DNA of 64,000 bases from Bubalus kerabau (GCF_029407905.1 NC_073628.1:51791501-51855500); one strand, 5' to 3'. Shown: positions 1-13,100, numbered from the stretch's first letter. Notes: generated by a model not told the origin, from the sequence alone. Numbers and translations: made by a program.

Positions 1-2996
1 TCTCCAGCTGTGCCAGGGGAGTGCTTCTTTCTTTGTTGCCGGGTGCTCTTCTCATGATGCAGAATAGGGTTCCTCTTCAATTGAGGCAGATTCTCATGGT
101 TCCTCTTTAGTTGTGTTGGTGGTCTCGGGAATCCTCTCGAGTTACACCATGGGGCTTTGGGCTCATCTTGAGTTGCAACAGGGAACTCAGGGTTTCTCTC
201 AAGTTGCAGCAGTGAATTCAGGTCTCCTCTCGAATTGCAGTGGGAATTCAGTGTTCATCTCGAGTACAGCATGGAACTTGGAGTTCCTCTGGAGTTGCCA
301 TGGAATTCTCTTCTTGAGTTGAGCTAGGGGACTCAGAGACACTTTCAAGTTGTGGCGGCAACTCAGGCTTCCTCCCAAGTTTCAGTGCTGGACCCAGGGT
401 TACACTAGAGCCATGGTGGGGAATGCAGTGTGCCTATCGAATTACAGTGTGGCTTCCTCTAGAGTTGTCTAGGGGTGACTTGTCTCTAGCAGGGATGTGC
501 AGGATGCTCCTGTCTTGTGGCAATGTGTGGGCAGCTACTCACTAGTTCTGGCATGGATTTTTTTCTCTAGTTGTTGTCAGGATCAACTCTGTACTTGTGG
601 GGGGATGGATTTTCTCTAGTTGTGGCATACAAGATTCTCTATAGTTGTGGTGTTAGGTTCATCTCTATTAGCAGTAGAGGGGCTCCTCTCTATGTGTGAT
701 GTCCAGCGGGCTCCTCTCGAGTTGTGGTGGAGGGCTCCTCTTGAGTTGTGGGGCTGTGTCCTCTCTGCTTGCAGTGTGGGTGGCTCCACAGGGAAGGTCA
801 TCTCTACTTTTGGTGTTAGGGCTTCCTCACTAATATAAATGGGGTTGCTTCTCTCTAGTTTTGAGGGATTCCAATCGACTTACTTCAGGGAACTCATCTG
901 TATTTGAAGCAGAGGGTCTTCTCTTTAGGTGTTATGTCCTGGGTGACTCCACTATTTGTGCCAGGGGAATCTGCTACAGTTTTGGCAGAAGGGCTCCTCT
1001 GTCATTGTGGCCAGGGACTCCTTTCCTGTTACAGCATAGGGCTTTTGTCAAATTACAGTGGGGGGAACTTGGGGTTCCCCTTGAGTTGCAGCAGGTTATT
1101 TGGGGTTTCTTTAGAGTTGTGCTGGAGCCTCCTTTCGAACTGCAGTGGGGCAGATGTTCTCTAGTAGCTAAATGCAGGCTGGCTCCTGTTTAGGTGCAGC
1201 ATAGGGCTTCACTCTAGTTGCAGTGGGGGTCCATTCTTTATTTGTGGTGGGGTGGCTCCTCTCTAGATCTCCTTTGCAGAGTCCTCTCTATTTGTGGCAC
1301 AGGGGCTTCTCTTTAGTTGTGGTAGTTGGGCTCCTCTCTAATTGCGGTAGAGTGCTCTTCTCAAAATGTTCTGGAGGTGGCTTCTCTCTGATTGTGATGT
1401 GAAAGGGGTCTTTTCCTAGTAGCAATATGCAGGAGGCTACTGTCTAGTTGTGGCAGTGGGAGTCCTCTTTAGTTACAGCATGGTGGGCTCCAGTCTACTC
1501 ATCGCAGGGGGCGTCTGTCTAATTGTGATGTGTGGGTGTGCTATTCTCTAATGATGATGTTCAGGGGAGCTTATCTCTAGTTGTGGAAGAGGTCTCCTTT
1601 CTAGTTCAAGTGTTGCCCTTCTCTATTGTAATGATCCATGTGGGAGTTGCACTCTAGTTGTGATATGCATGGGCACTTTTCTCTAATTGTGATGTGTGGA
1701 AGGGGCTTGTATCTACCTGTGGCAGAGGTATCCATTTAGTTGTGGCTGTGGTGCACCACTCTAGGTGCCATATATGGGGGGAGATGGAACCTCTCTTGTT
1801 TTTTGCAGTGTCCTGCTCACTAGTTGTGCCTGAGGGTCAACTACCTAGTTGTGGTGTGTATTCAACTCTCTAGTTTTGGCGGTTGGGCTTCTCTCTAGTT
1901 GTGATGTGCTGGGGTGGTCCTCCCTAGGTGTACTGTGCCTGGGGAAGTCCTCTTTAGTTGTGGAGTGGGAACTCTTGTCTTGTTGTATTATGCTGTGAAG
2001 CTCTTCTCTAGGTTCAGTTTGCTGGCTCATTTCTATTTGTAGTTTGAGGGGCTACTCTCTAGTAGTGGTGTAGAGCCTCCTCTCTAGATGTGGTGTGTGA
2101 GATTGCTCATCTCTAATTACAGGGTGTGGGACCTCCTTTCTACATACAGTGTCTGGGTGGGCTCCTCTCTAGTTTTGGTGGGAGACTTCTCTCGATGTGC
2201 ATCGGGGGAATTCATGTTCCTCTCGAGTTGTGGTGGAGCCTTCATTCGAGCTGTGGTGGGGTGGCTCCTCTCTAGTAGCATTGTGCAGGGTTGCTTCTGT
2301 TTAGTTTCGGTGTGTGGGTGGCTACACAACCTGTGGCATGGGGCTCCTCTCCAGTTGGTGTGGGGGGTCGGCTGTTAGTTGTGTTGGGTGGGCTCCTCTC
2401 CAATTATGGGGTGCAGGCTCCTCTTGAGTTGTGTTAGGGGGGCTCTTCTCTAGTTGTGGTGTGTGGTGGGCAGTGCTAGAGTTGCAGTGGATTTTTCCTT
2501 CCTGATTGTGGTGGGGGTTTCCTTTCTGGTAGCGATGTGCACAGATACTCTTTCATGATATGTGCAAGCCTACTCTCTCATTTTGGCATGGCCCCTCCTC
2601 TTTAGTTGTGGTGTGGGGGCCTCCTCTCTAGTTGTGGAAGGAGGCTTCTGTCTAATTGCGATGTGTGGGAATGCTCCTCTCAAGTGTCAATGTTCAGGGG
2701 GCTGCTCTCTAGTTGCAGCATGGGGTCTACTCTCTAGCTGTGACAAGGATGTACCTCTCTGATGGTGGTAGGGGAATCTATTCAACTTGCAGGAGGGGTT
2801 CGTCTCTATTTGCAGTGGAGGGGACCCTTTCTAGGTGTAATGTCCAGGATCACCTCTCTAGTTGTGGTTTGGGGATACTCTCCAGTTTTGCTGGATGAGC
2901 TCCTCTGTCATTGTGGCAATGGGCTTCTCTTGAGTTGTGGCATAGGCCTCCTCTCAAGTTCAAGGAGGGACATCTCTCTAGTTGTGGTGGTGCCAC
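1..2996. repeat. Composite satellite array, left block, part 1
   Basis: Degenerate tandem satellite. Most units read like CTCCTCTCTAGTTGTGGTG with a spacing near 23-25 bp. A stretch at about 60-470 has the longer 31-bp form with CTCGAG, CTTGAG or CTCAAG. A marker for the start of a higher-order unit (TCTCTAGCAGGGATGTGCAG, then a CACTAGTT motif) lies at 483 and recurs at 7763, 11579, 15152 and 17774. The segment aligns with 7280-10570 at an offset of about 7.28 kb, so it is one of two large tandem copies. Open frames through it (61-144 codons, on both strands) are rich in Leu, Ser, Gly and Cys because the unit is; they have no domain and are not genes. Confidence 0.9.
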
Positions 2997-3869
2997 TGTC
3001 GGGAGCCGCATTACTGACAAAATGGAGGAACGGCCCCAACTCCCTCTCTTTGTCCCGCAGGCATGGACCCAGGATGAAGGAGTTAGGCCCTATGATTCTG
3101 ACTTGTTCTTTCCTCTCCTCGGCTGAGTTGACTAAAAAGAATATTAAGGTGTTTATTGTTATTGAGAGGAGCATGAGAAGGCACAAAGCCTTCTGAAGCT
3201 GTGCTCAGAAAATAATCCATAAAGTTAGTCATTGACATTTGTTCAAGGACTTTTACAAAAGAGTGTTCCAGGGTGAGCATGTAGGCCACAGCTTGAGGCC
3301 ATGGGAGGGATTGCTATCTGAAGCCTATTTGTGAGAAAGTGTTTATGGCAAAGGAGTTTGCTGAATTTAGGGCTTAGGAATAATTAAAATAGTTAGAAGC
3401 TAAAGATTTAAGGAATGTTGTAATGTTAGCATATTTTAGATTAGGAATTTTAGAGATACTATAGCTAGAAGCCTTTTTAAGAGATAGTGAGCTCAGGATG
3501 TTAGGGGAAAACAGGATTTAGAAAGATAAGAAATAAACTGAGGAATGTAGCATGAGTTACAATGTAATCACAAGTTAACTATAGGACACATAAGAGGACG
3601 TAGATAATAGATGGTAAAGCTGATTCCAAGAGAATCACTGAAGCAGGAACTCTATTTGAAGAGCAACAATGATTTATGGAGATAATAAATCTGGGTCAGG
3701 GGGAACTGAAAATGTCAAACCTCTGACCTAATGTTTTCATAAAAGTATAAAAGAGAATCTTAAACTTGAAATAAATAGGCAGTCCAAGAAAACTGAGAAG
3801 CTATCTCATTTCTGGCCGACACCGCTCACCCCTTCAGGTTGAATCCCTGGCTGCTGGAGCTGGACTCTG
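2997..3869 (+). mobile_element. Solo LTR of an endogenous retrovirus inside the satellite
   Basis: The satellite breaks off at 2996 and resumes near 3870. The roughly 870 bp between are unrelated to it, begin TGTCGGGAGCCGC and resemble ruminant ERV LTRs known to me. A TATA-like TATAAAA at 3746-3752 precedes an AATAAA at 3770-3775, the order expected in a sense-strand LTR (end of U3, then R). No gag, pol or env lies beside it, so it is a solo LTR. A clean target-site duplication is not visible. The sister satellite copy at 10545-10620 lacks the LTR and has about 30 extra bases at this point, so the 3' boundary is uncertain by some 10 bp. The family name is not asserted. Confidence 0.75.
3746..3775 (+). 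promoter_or_regulatory. LTR TATA box and poly(A) signal
   Basis: TATAAAA at 3746-3752 and AATAAA at 3770-3775 lie 17 bases apart in the 3' part of the solo LTR. This spacing fits a retroviral U3/R junction. Whether it is still active cannot be told from sequence. Confidence 0.5.
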
Positions 3870-6800
3870 GTGTTCTCTCTACTTGTGGCATTGGGGGCTC
3901 CTCACTAGTGTTCAGGTTATTGTTCCACTGTAGTTGTGAGGTACTCATCTTGAATTATTTCTGGGGCCTCGTCTCTATTTGCAGCAGAGGGGCTCCTTTC
4001 TAGGCACAATGTGCCAGGGGGTTCCTCTCTAGTTCTGACCAAGGAATCCTCTCCAGTTTTTATGGGAACTCCTCTGTCTTTGTCGTGGACGGCTCCTTCC
4101 TTGTGACAGCATTGGGCTCCTATCAAGATGCATTAGATAACCTGGGGATCAACTCGAGTTTCCACAGGTGACTTGGTGTTCCTTAATAGTTGTGGTGGGG
4201 CCTCCTCTTGAGCTGCGTGGTGCAGCTCCTCTCTAGGAGTGATTTCTGGCACCTGTGTAGTTGTGATGTGCAGTGAGCTACTGTATTGTTAAGGCATGTT
4301 CCACTCTAATTGCAGTGGAGTTAGATTAATGGCTTTCCCCCCCTGCTCCTCTGTTGTGGTTTTCAGACCTCTCTAGTTGTGGTGGGGCACTCTTTTTTAG
4401 TTGTGGTATGGGGGTTCCTCTCTAGTTGCAGTAGAATGCTCCTCTAGAACTGTGGTTGGGGTGGTTTCTCTCTGTTTGTCATGTGAAGGGGCTCATTTTC
4501 CAGTTGTGAAGTGAGTGAGAATGCTCTCTAGCTGTGGCAGGGGGCATCCTTGTTAGTTGTGGTGTGTTGGGCTCCTCTCTGCTCATTGCAGGGAGTTTAT
4601 ATTTAATTGTGATATGTGGACGTGCTCAGCTCTAGTGGTGATGTTCAATGAGGTTAATGTCTATTTGTGGTGGAGTTCTCCCCTCAAGTTGTGTTTGGCT
4701 CTGCTCTTATTCCAATCTGATAGGAAGCTCTTCTCTATTTCTGGGGGCCTTTTCCCTAGTTGTGGTTTGCAGGTTCTTCTTTAGTTGTGAATGGGTGCTC
4801 CTTTCCAGTTGTGGCAGGGGGCTCTAAGCTTGTTATAGGGCACATGCTGCTCTTAATTTATGGCTGGGGCTCCTCTCTAGTTGTAGTAAGAGGCACCTCT
4901 TACTACATGCTGCATGGGGCATCTCTAGAGTTTCATTGCAGGGCTCCTCTAGAGTTGCTGCAGGTACTCGGGCCTCCTCTTGAGTTGCTGTTGTGCCTGC
5001 TATTGCGTTTGTCATGTGGGGGCTCCATGGTGATGGGTCTTCTCTACTTGTAGCACTAGGGTTTATTCACTAATTTTGGGATTGAACTTCTCTCTTTGTG
5101 ATGGGTGGTCATCTCTCTAGTTGTGGTGAGGAAGTTCCTCTCTGGTTGCACTGGTGGGGCTTTTCCTCAGTAGTTTCAGTTTCTATGGGGCTCTCCTCCA
5201 CATGAGGAATGCAGGCTCCTCTGGAGTTGTGGTGGGAGGCTTGCATATTGTTGTGCCAGCAGGCTCCTCTCTAAGTTGAATTCCAGGGGCTCCTGTCTAG
5301 TTGTGGGGGACTTCTCTCTAGTTGTGATGTGCAGGCTCCTCTCTAGTTGTGGCAGGGTGCAAGTTTCTTGTTGTGACAGGGACTCCATGCTAGTTTCGGT
5401 CTTCATGGGAATCTCCAGTTGTGTTGTGGGTATATCTGTACTTGAGGTGGTGGACTCCTCTCTATTTATCTCAGGAGGCACATATCAATTTGCTTTAGGG
5501 ATCCAGGATCCTCTAAAAAGAGGCAACAGATCCTGTTGAGATAAAGCAGGGGGCTTCTTTTGAATTTCAGTGGGGGTCTCTAGTTGTGATTGAGGACTCC
5601 TCTCTACATGTGGCATGGATGTTTCTTTCTAGTTGCAGTGTGCTGGTGAGCGCCTCTCCAGTATCAGTGGGGGCTCCTCTCTAGCTGTCATGGGCAATTA
5701 TCTCTGGATATGGTGTGCCTACTTCTTTCCACTTGTGGTTTGCTGGTGGGTTAGTTGTGGTGTGTGGTCTCTTTTCTAGTTATGGTGAGGGGCTCTTTAG
5801 TTGCAATATCTGTGGGGAGTTCTCTCTCATTGCAATGTGCAGGGGCCTCCATTCTTGTTGTGGTGGTGGGGCTTATCTTTATTTGCCACAGACTGACTTC
5901 TCTCTACATATAACATCTGGGGGGGGGGCTCCTCTCACATTGTGGCTGGTGGCTTCTCTTGAGAAGCAGTGGTGTCCTCCTCTTGACTTGTGGTACTGGC
6001 CTTGGGGCTCCTCTCGAGTTGCAGTGAACTCTCCTCTAAGGTTGTGATGAGGGGATATGAAGGGGGTCCTCTCTTCCTTTGGCACTAGATGTTCCTACAG
6101 ATTTTAGCATGGTTGTTCCTCTCTACTTCTGAGGGCCTCCTCTCGATTTACTTCAGGGGGCATGTCTCCATGTGCGGGAGAGGTGCTCCTTTCTGTGTGT
6201 GATATCTTGTGGAGTCCTCTCTGCTTGTGATGGGGGAAACCTCTCCAGTTTTGGCAGGAGGATCCTCAGTCATTCTGGCCATTGGCTCCTCTTGTGTTTC
6301 AGCAGAGGACTTGGTGGCTCCTCTCTAGTTGCATTGGGCAATGGTGTTCCTCAGTCATTGTGGTTTGTGGGGAACTATTTCCCAGATCCAGCTTGCAAGC
6401 TCCTCTCATGTTGTGGCATGTGGTCAACACACTAGTTGTGATCAGGGGCTCTCACTAGTTGCACTGTGCTAGGGAATTTCTTTCTAGTTGTGCTGTGGTA
6501 GTTCCTTCAAGTTGTTGCAGTCGTTACCCTATTTGCTGAGGGAAAGGGCCTACTCTGTGGTTGTGGTGGGTTTGCCATTTTGTTTTATCCAGAAGGCTTC
6601 TCTCTATTTGCAGTGGGGGTCAACAGTCTTCTTGTGGTTGGTGGTCAAGTCTCTAGTGATGGTGGTGGTCTCCTCTCTAGTTCCATTGTGCAGGGGATTT
6701 CCTCAGTAGTTGCAATGTGCAGTGGGGCTCTTCTCCAGGTGTGTTGTGTGGGCTCCTCTCTAGTTGTGGTGAGATGAACTTCTCTAATTGTGCTGTGGGT

Positions 6801-9800
6801 GCTCCTCTGTTGTAATTATGTGTGCCTGGGCTCCTCTCTTGTGGCATGGTGCTACTGTTTAGTTGTGCTGAGGTCTTATTCTCTATTTACTGTGAGAGAG
6901 CCTCTTGAGTTGAGGAAGGGCACTCAGAGCTCCACTAGAGTTCTGGTGATGCCACCTCTCGAGTTGCAACAGGGTGCATGGGTATCTTTTGAGTTGAGGC
7001 AGGGAACTCGGGCTTTTTATCGAGTTTCAGCAGTGGACTTGGGGCTCCTCTTGATTTGTGGTGGGTACACAGTGTTCCTTTCATGTACAGTGCGGAACTA
7101 GGAGTTCCTCTTGAATTGTCATTGAAGGCTCCTCTTCAGGTGAAACAGGAGACACAAAGGTCCTCTCGAGTTGCAGTGATACCACCTCTTGTGTTTTGGT
7201 GGGTGGTCTCTGTGGGGTGGGGCATCACCTCTAATTTTGGCACTGGGCAATCCTCACTAGTTTTTCTCGGGATTGCTCCTCTATAATTTTGAAGGTATCC
7301 TCTCAAGCTACTTCAGTGGGCTCATCTATATTTGTGGCAGAGTGACTCCTTTTAAGGTGCGATGTCCTGGGGGCACCTCTCTAGTTGTGGTGAGGGCATC
7401 CTCTCCAGCTGTGGCAGGGGAGTGCCTCCATCTTTGTTGCCGGGGGTTCTCAATGTGATGTGGAATAGGGCTCCTCTTGAATTTAGGCAAATTCTCATGA
7501 TTCCTGTTGAGTTGCAACAGGGAGTTGGGGCTCCTCTAGAGTTGCAGCAGGGAACTTGGGTTCCTTTTGAGTTGCAGCAGGAGACTCAGATCTCCTCTTG
7601 AGTCACCGTGAACTCAGTGTTCTTCTTGTGTTGTACTGAAAGACTCAGAGTTCCACACAAGCTGTGATGGGGAGCTTGGTGTTCCTCTCAAGTTGGGGGC
7701 ATACTAGGGGTTTCTCCTGACTTGTGGTGGGGCCTCCTCTCGAGGTGTCTTGAGCCAACTCATCTCTAGTAGGGATGTGCAGGGTGGCTCATGACTTGTT
7801 GCAATGTCAGTTGGCTACTCACTAGTTTTGGCCTGGGACTTGTCTGTCGTTGTGGTCGGGGTCAACTCTGTAGCTGTGGAGGTTTTGATTTCCTCTAGTT
7901 GTGGTGTGCAAGCTCCTCTCTCTTTATGGTTTGAGGTTCATCTCTATTAGCAGCAGAGGGGCTCGTCTCTCTCTGTGATATCCAGTGGACTCCTATTGAG
8001 TTGTGGGGCTGTGTCCTCTCTGGTTGGGGTGTGAGTGCCTCCACGGGGGAGGTCCTCTCTACTTTTGTTGCTAGGGGTTCCTCACTAAAATTAGTGGGAT
8101 TGCTGCTCTCTAGTCGTGAGGGACTCCACTCAACTAACTTCATGGAGCTCATCTCTATTTGGGGCAGAAGGGTCTTCTCTCTAAGTCCTGCAGGACTCCA
8201 CTCTAGTTTTGCTGGAGGAATATACTTCAGTTTTGGCTGGGGAGCCCCGCTATCATTTTGGCCAGTGGCTCCTTTTCTTGTTACAGCTGAGTGCTTCTGT
8301 CAAATTGCAGCAGGGAACTCCTGGTGCCTCTTGAGTTACCACAGGTGACTTGGGCTTCCTTGAGAGTTGTCATGGATCCTCCCATCGAGCTTCAGTTGAC
8401 CAGATCCTCTCTAGTAGCGATGTGCAGGCTGGCCCCTACATAGTAAGGCTACTGTCTAGTTGTGGCATAGGTCTTTAGTTGCAGTGGGGGTGCACTCTTT
8501 ATGGTGGGTTGGCTCCTTTCTAGTTGTCATTTGCAGACTCCTCTCTAGTTGTGGCAGGGGAGGCTCCTCTTTAGTTGTGATAGCTGGGCTCCACTCTAGT
8601 TTCAGTAGAGTGTTCTTCTCAAGTTGTGATGAGGGTGGCTCCTCTCTGATTGTGATATGAAGAGACCCTTTTTTTTTGTTGTGACTTACAGGAGGCTACT
8701 CTATAGTTGTGGCAGAAAGAGTCCTTTTTAGTTGCAGCATGGTGGGCTCCTCTCTGGTCATGGCTGGGGGCTTCTGTCTAATTGTGATGTATGAGTATGA
8801 TCCTCTCTAATGGCAATGTTCATGGGGGCTTATCTCTAATTATGGCATGGGTTTCCTCTCTAATTGCAGTGCTGGCCTCCTCTTTCGTTATGATCCATGT
8901 GGGAGTTCCACTCTAGATTTGATGTGCCTGGCACTTTTCTCTAATTGTGGTGTGTGGGGTCGGCTCCTATTTACCTGTGGCAGGTGTGTCCACTCTAGTT
9001 GTGGCAGTGGTTCTACACTCTAGATGTGATATATGGGATGGGGGTTCTTCTTTAGTTGCAACGGTGTGCTCTTCACTAGTTGTGCCTGGGGATCAACTAT
9101 CTAGCTGGGGCATGTATTCAGCTCTCTGGTTTTGGTGGTTGTGTTCAAAGTTGTGATGTGTCGGGATGCATCTCTCTAGTTGTGCTGTGCCTGGGGAAGT
9201 CTGCTCTAGTTGTGGAGTGGGAACTCCTGTCTTGTTGCATAATGCTGTGAAGCTCTTCTCTTGGTGCAGTTTGTTTGCTCATTTCTATTTGTGGCTTGAG
9301 GGGCAACTTTTTAGTAGTGGTGTGAAGCCTCCTCTCTAAACGTGGTGTATGAGATTGCTTCTCTCTAGCGGCGGGGTGTGGGGCTTCCTTTCTTCATGTG
9401 GCGTCCGGGTGGGCTCCTCTCTAGTTGCAATGTGTGAGTCTTTACTCTAGTTGTGGTGGGGGACTCCTTTTGAGTTGCATCATGGGACTTGGTGTTCCCC
9501 TCAAGTTGAGGTGGTGCCTCTACTCGAGTTGTGGTGGGGTGGCTCCTCTCTAGTAGCAATGTGCAGGGTGGCTTCTGTTTAGCTGCAATGTGTTGGTGGC
9601 TAAATTACCTGTGGCATGGGGTTCCTCTCTAGTTGGTGTGGGGGGTCAACTCTTAGTTGTGTCAGTGGGAACCTCTCTAGTTGTGTTGTGCAGTCTCCTC
9701 TCCAGTTGTGTTAGTGGGGCTCTTCTCTAGTTATGGTGTGCAGAGGTCACCTCTAGAGTTGGGGTTGAATTTTCCTTTCAAAATATGGAGAGGATTTACT

Positions 9801-9807
9801 CTCTGTT
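3870..9807. repeat. Composite satellite array, left block, part 2
   Basis: Continuation of the satellite. At 5297, 5318, 5343, 5367 and 5390 the CTAG/CTTG position of successive units is 21, 25, 24 and 23 bp apart, showing the short register directly. From about 6900 to 7740 the unit changes to the 31-bp CTCGAG register, and at 7763 the higher-order marker begins the next large copy. The segment around 5200-5500, including CACATATCAATTTGC, recurs at 12070-12400. That offset of about 6.87 kb equals 7.28 kb plus the SINE of the second copy minus the LTR of the first, within about 170 bp. Confidence 0.9.
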
Positions 9808-9819
9808 AGCGATGTGCAC

Positions 9820-10102
9820 TGGAGAAGGCAATGGCACCCCACTCCAGTACTCTTGCCTGGGAAATCCCATGGAGGGAGGAGCCTTGTAGGCTGCAGTCCA
9901 TGGGGTCGCTAAGTCAGACACGACTGAGCGACTTCACTTTCACTTTTCACTTTCATGCATTGGAGAAGGAAATGGCAACCCACTCCAGTGTTCTTGCATG
10001 GAGAATCCCAGGGACTGAGGAGCCTGGTGGGCTTTCGTCTGTGGGGTCGCACAGAGTCGGACGCGACTGACGCGACTTAGCAGCAACAGCAGCAGCAGCA
10101 GC
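9820..10102 (+). mobile_element. Bov-A2 SINE, full length, in satellite
   Basis: A dimeric Bov-A2: two related halves begin GGAGAAGGCAATGGCACCCC and GGAGAAGGAAATGGCAACCC, joined by the CACTTTCACTTTTCACTTTC linker, and the element ends in an AGC microsatellite tail. The 12-bp target-site duplication AGCGATGTGCAC / AGCGATGTGTAC lies at 9808-9819 and 10103-10114, with one difference. The sister satellite copy near 2530 has the same target once and no SINE, so this insertion came after the 7.28-kb duplication. Bov-A2 is mobilised in trans by BovB LINE machinery. Confidence 0.97.
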
Positions 10103-13100
10103 AGCGATGTGTACAGGCACTCTTCCCAGGTGCGATATCCGTGAGCCTACCCTCTAATTATCACATGGCCCCTTCTCTTTAGTTAGGGCATGGGAGCCTC
10201 CTCTCTAGTTTTGAAAGGGGGCTTCTGTTTAATTGTGATGTGCAGGAATGCTCTTCTCAATTGTCGATGTTCTGGGGGCTCCTCTCTAGTTGCGTGTGAC
10301 TTCTACTCTCTAGTTGTGTCGAGGTTATTCCTCTCTGTCGGTGGTAGGGGATTCTATTCGACTTGCAGCAGAGGCTCGTCTCTGTTTGCAGTGGAGGGGG
10401 ACCTCTCTAGGTGCGATGTCCTGGGTCTTCTCAACAGTTGTGGTGGTGGTTCAATCTCCAGTTTCGGCGGGTGTGTTCCTCTCTCATTGTGGCTGTAGGT
10501 TTCTCTTGAGTTTTGGCATAGGTCTTCCCTCAAGTTCAGGTGGGGACTTGGGGCTCCTCTCTAATTGCAGTGGTGAAGCCTCTGGGGGTTCTCTGTGGGG
10601 AGAGTGTTCTACTTTTGGCATTGGGGGCTCATTCTAGTTTTCATGGGGTTGCTCCACTCTAATGGTGAGAGGCTCATCTCAAGTTATGTCAGGGTCCACG
10701 TCTCTATTTTTGGCAGAGGGACACCTCTCTAGGTGCAATGTGCCAAAGGGCTCCTCTCTAATTTTGGCAGGGGAATCATTTCCAGTTTTGATGGCGGGGA
10801 TCCTCTGTTTGTCGCCAGGGGCTCCTTCTTTGTGATGATATAGTGCTCCTGTAGAGTTATGGTGGAGGACTCAGGGATCCTCTCAAGTTGGGACAGGTGA
10901 CTTGGGGTTCCTGTACAGTTGTGATTGGGCCTCCTTTTGATCTGCATGGGGCAACTCTTCTCTAGCAGCGATTAGCAGCTGGTTCCTGTCTCATTGTTAT
11001 GTGTGGTATGCTACTATATAGTTACGCATTGGGCTCCACTTTACTTGCAATGAGGTCAACTGACATTTTTGTTTCAGCTCCTCTCCAGTTGTGGTTTGCA
11101 GACTCCTCTCTAGTTGTGGCAGGGGCAGGGGTCTACTCTTTAGAAGTGGTAGGGGCTTCCTGTCCTGTTGTGGTAGAGTGCTCCTCTCAAATTGTGGTGT
11201 GTTTGGCTCCTCTTGGAAAGCCTCTTGAGTTGCATCAGGGGGCTTGGGGCTCTTCTTGAGTTTCTCTGGGAAACTCGGGATTTCTCTCGATTTGCAGCAG
11301 AGGAGAAGGGCCTCCTCTCAAGTTGTAGCAGAGATCTCGGGGTTTATCTTGAGTCACAGAGGAAACTTGGGGTTCCTCTCGAGTTGCATCAGGGGACTCA
11401 GAGCTCCTCTTAAGATGCAATGGGAACTCAGTATTCCTCTTGAGTTGCAGCTTGGGTCTCAGGGTTCCACTCGAGCTGTGGTGGGTAACCTGGGGTTTCT
11501 CTCGAGTTTGGGAGGGGTATTCAGGGTCCCTCTCGACTTGTGGTGGGGGCTCCTCTCGAGTTGTCTTGGGGCAACTCGTCTCTAGCAGGGATGTGCAGGG
11601 TGGCTCCTGTCTTGTTGCAATGTCAGGTGGCTACTCACTAGATTTGGCATGGAACTGCTCTATCATTGTGGTCGGGGTCAACTCTGTAGTTGTGGTGGGT
11701 TCGATTCTCTTTAGTGTGCAAGCTTCTCTCTACTTGTGGTGTTAGGTTCATCTTTATTAGCAGCAAAGTGACTCCTCTCTATGTGTGATGTCCAGTGGCT
11801 CCTCTTGAGTTGTTGTAGAGGCCTCCTGTTGAGTTTCAGGGATGTGCCCTCTCTGGGTGGGGTGTGGGTTGCTCCTCAGGGGAGGTCCTCTCCACCTTTG
11901 GTGCTAGGGGTTCCTCAGTAATTTTTTTTGGGTTGACCCTCTCTTATTGTGATGGGTAGTCAACTCTGTATTTGTGTTGAGGGTTCTTCTCTCTTGGTGC
12001 CTTGGAAGGGGCTTTTCCTCTATAGGCAGAATGTCTATGTGGCTCTTCTCTACATGAGGAATGTAGGCTCATCTGGAGTTGTGGCAGGGTGCTTGTCTAT
12101 TGTTGTGCTGACGGGCTCCTCCCTAAGTCAATTTCCAGGGGCTCCTGGCTAGTTGTGGGTAACATCTCTGTAGTTGTGGTATGCACACTCCTCTATAATT
12201 GTGGCAGGGTGCAACTTATTGTTGTGGCAGGGGATTCCAAGCTAATTGTGGTATTCACAGGGCTCTCAAGTTGTGGTGAGGGCATCTCTGTACTTGAGGT
12301 TGTGGGCTCCTCTTTATTTGTCTCAGGAAGCACATATCAATATGCTAGGGAACTCAGGTCTCCTCTAAAAGGGGACAGCAGATCCTGTCGAGATGAATCA
12401 GAGGGCTCCTCTCGAGTTTTGGTGAGGGTTTCCTTTCTAATTGTGGTGGGTTTTCCAATCTAGTTTTATCTAGAAGACTCCTCTGTATTTGCAGTGGGGT
12501 TCAACTCTCTAGTTGTGGTGGGTGGTCAAGTCTCTAGTTGTGGTGGGTGTCTCCTCACTATTGGCAACAGGCAGGGGTTTTCTCAATATTTGCTATGTGC
12601 GGTGGGGTTCTTCTCCAGATGTGGTGTGTGGGGTCCTCACTAGATGTGGCGATCTGTACCTCTCTAATTGTGCTGTGGATGCTCCTCTCTTGTAGTGATA
12701 TGACCTGGGCCCCTCTCTCGCAATGGCGTGGTGCTCCTCTCTAGTTGTGCTGAGGTCTTATCTCAGTTTGCTGTGAGACTTCCTCTTGAGTTGAGGAAGG
12801 AGACTCAGAGCTCCTCTCGAGTTCTGGTGCTGCCTCCTCTAGAGTTGCAGCAGCCGGCTTGGGGTCCTTTTGAATTGTGGCAGGGAACTCAGGGTTCTTC
12901 AAGAGTTGCCGCAGTGGACTCGGGGCTCAATTTGAGTTGTGGTGATGTGTTGTGCAGTGTTCTGCTCAAGTACAGAGGAACTAGGAGTTCCTCTCCGGTT
13001 GCCATGGAAAGCCCATCTTCAGTTGAATCATGGGACTCAGAGCTCCTCTTGAGTTGCGGTGATGCTTCCTCCCGAGTTGTGGTGGTTGTCTCCATGGGGT

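Noticed and set aside
3083..3289. Small ORFs in the LTR at 2997-3869 as viral gene remnants
   Set aside because: They are short, overlap on opposite strands and lie wholly inside the LTR, where no internal retroviral gene would be expected.
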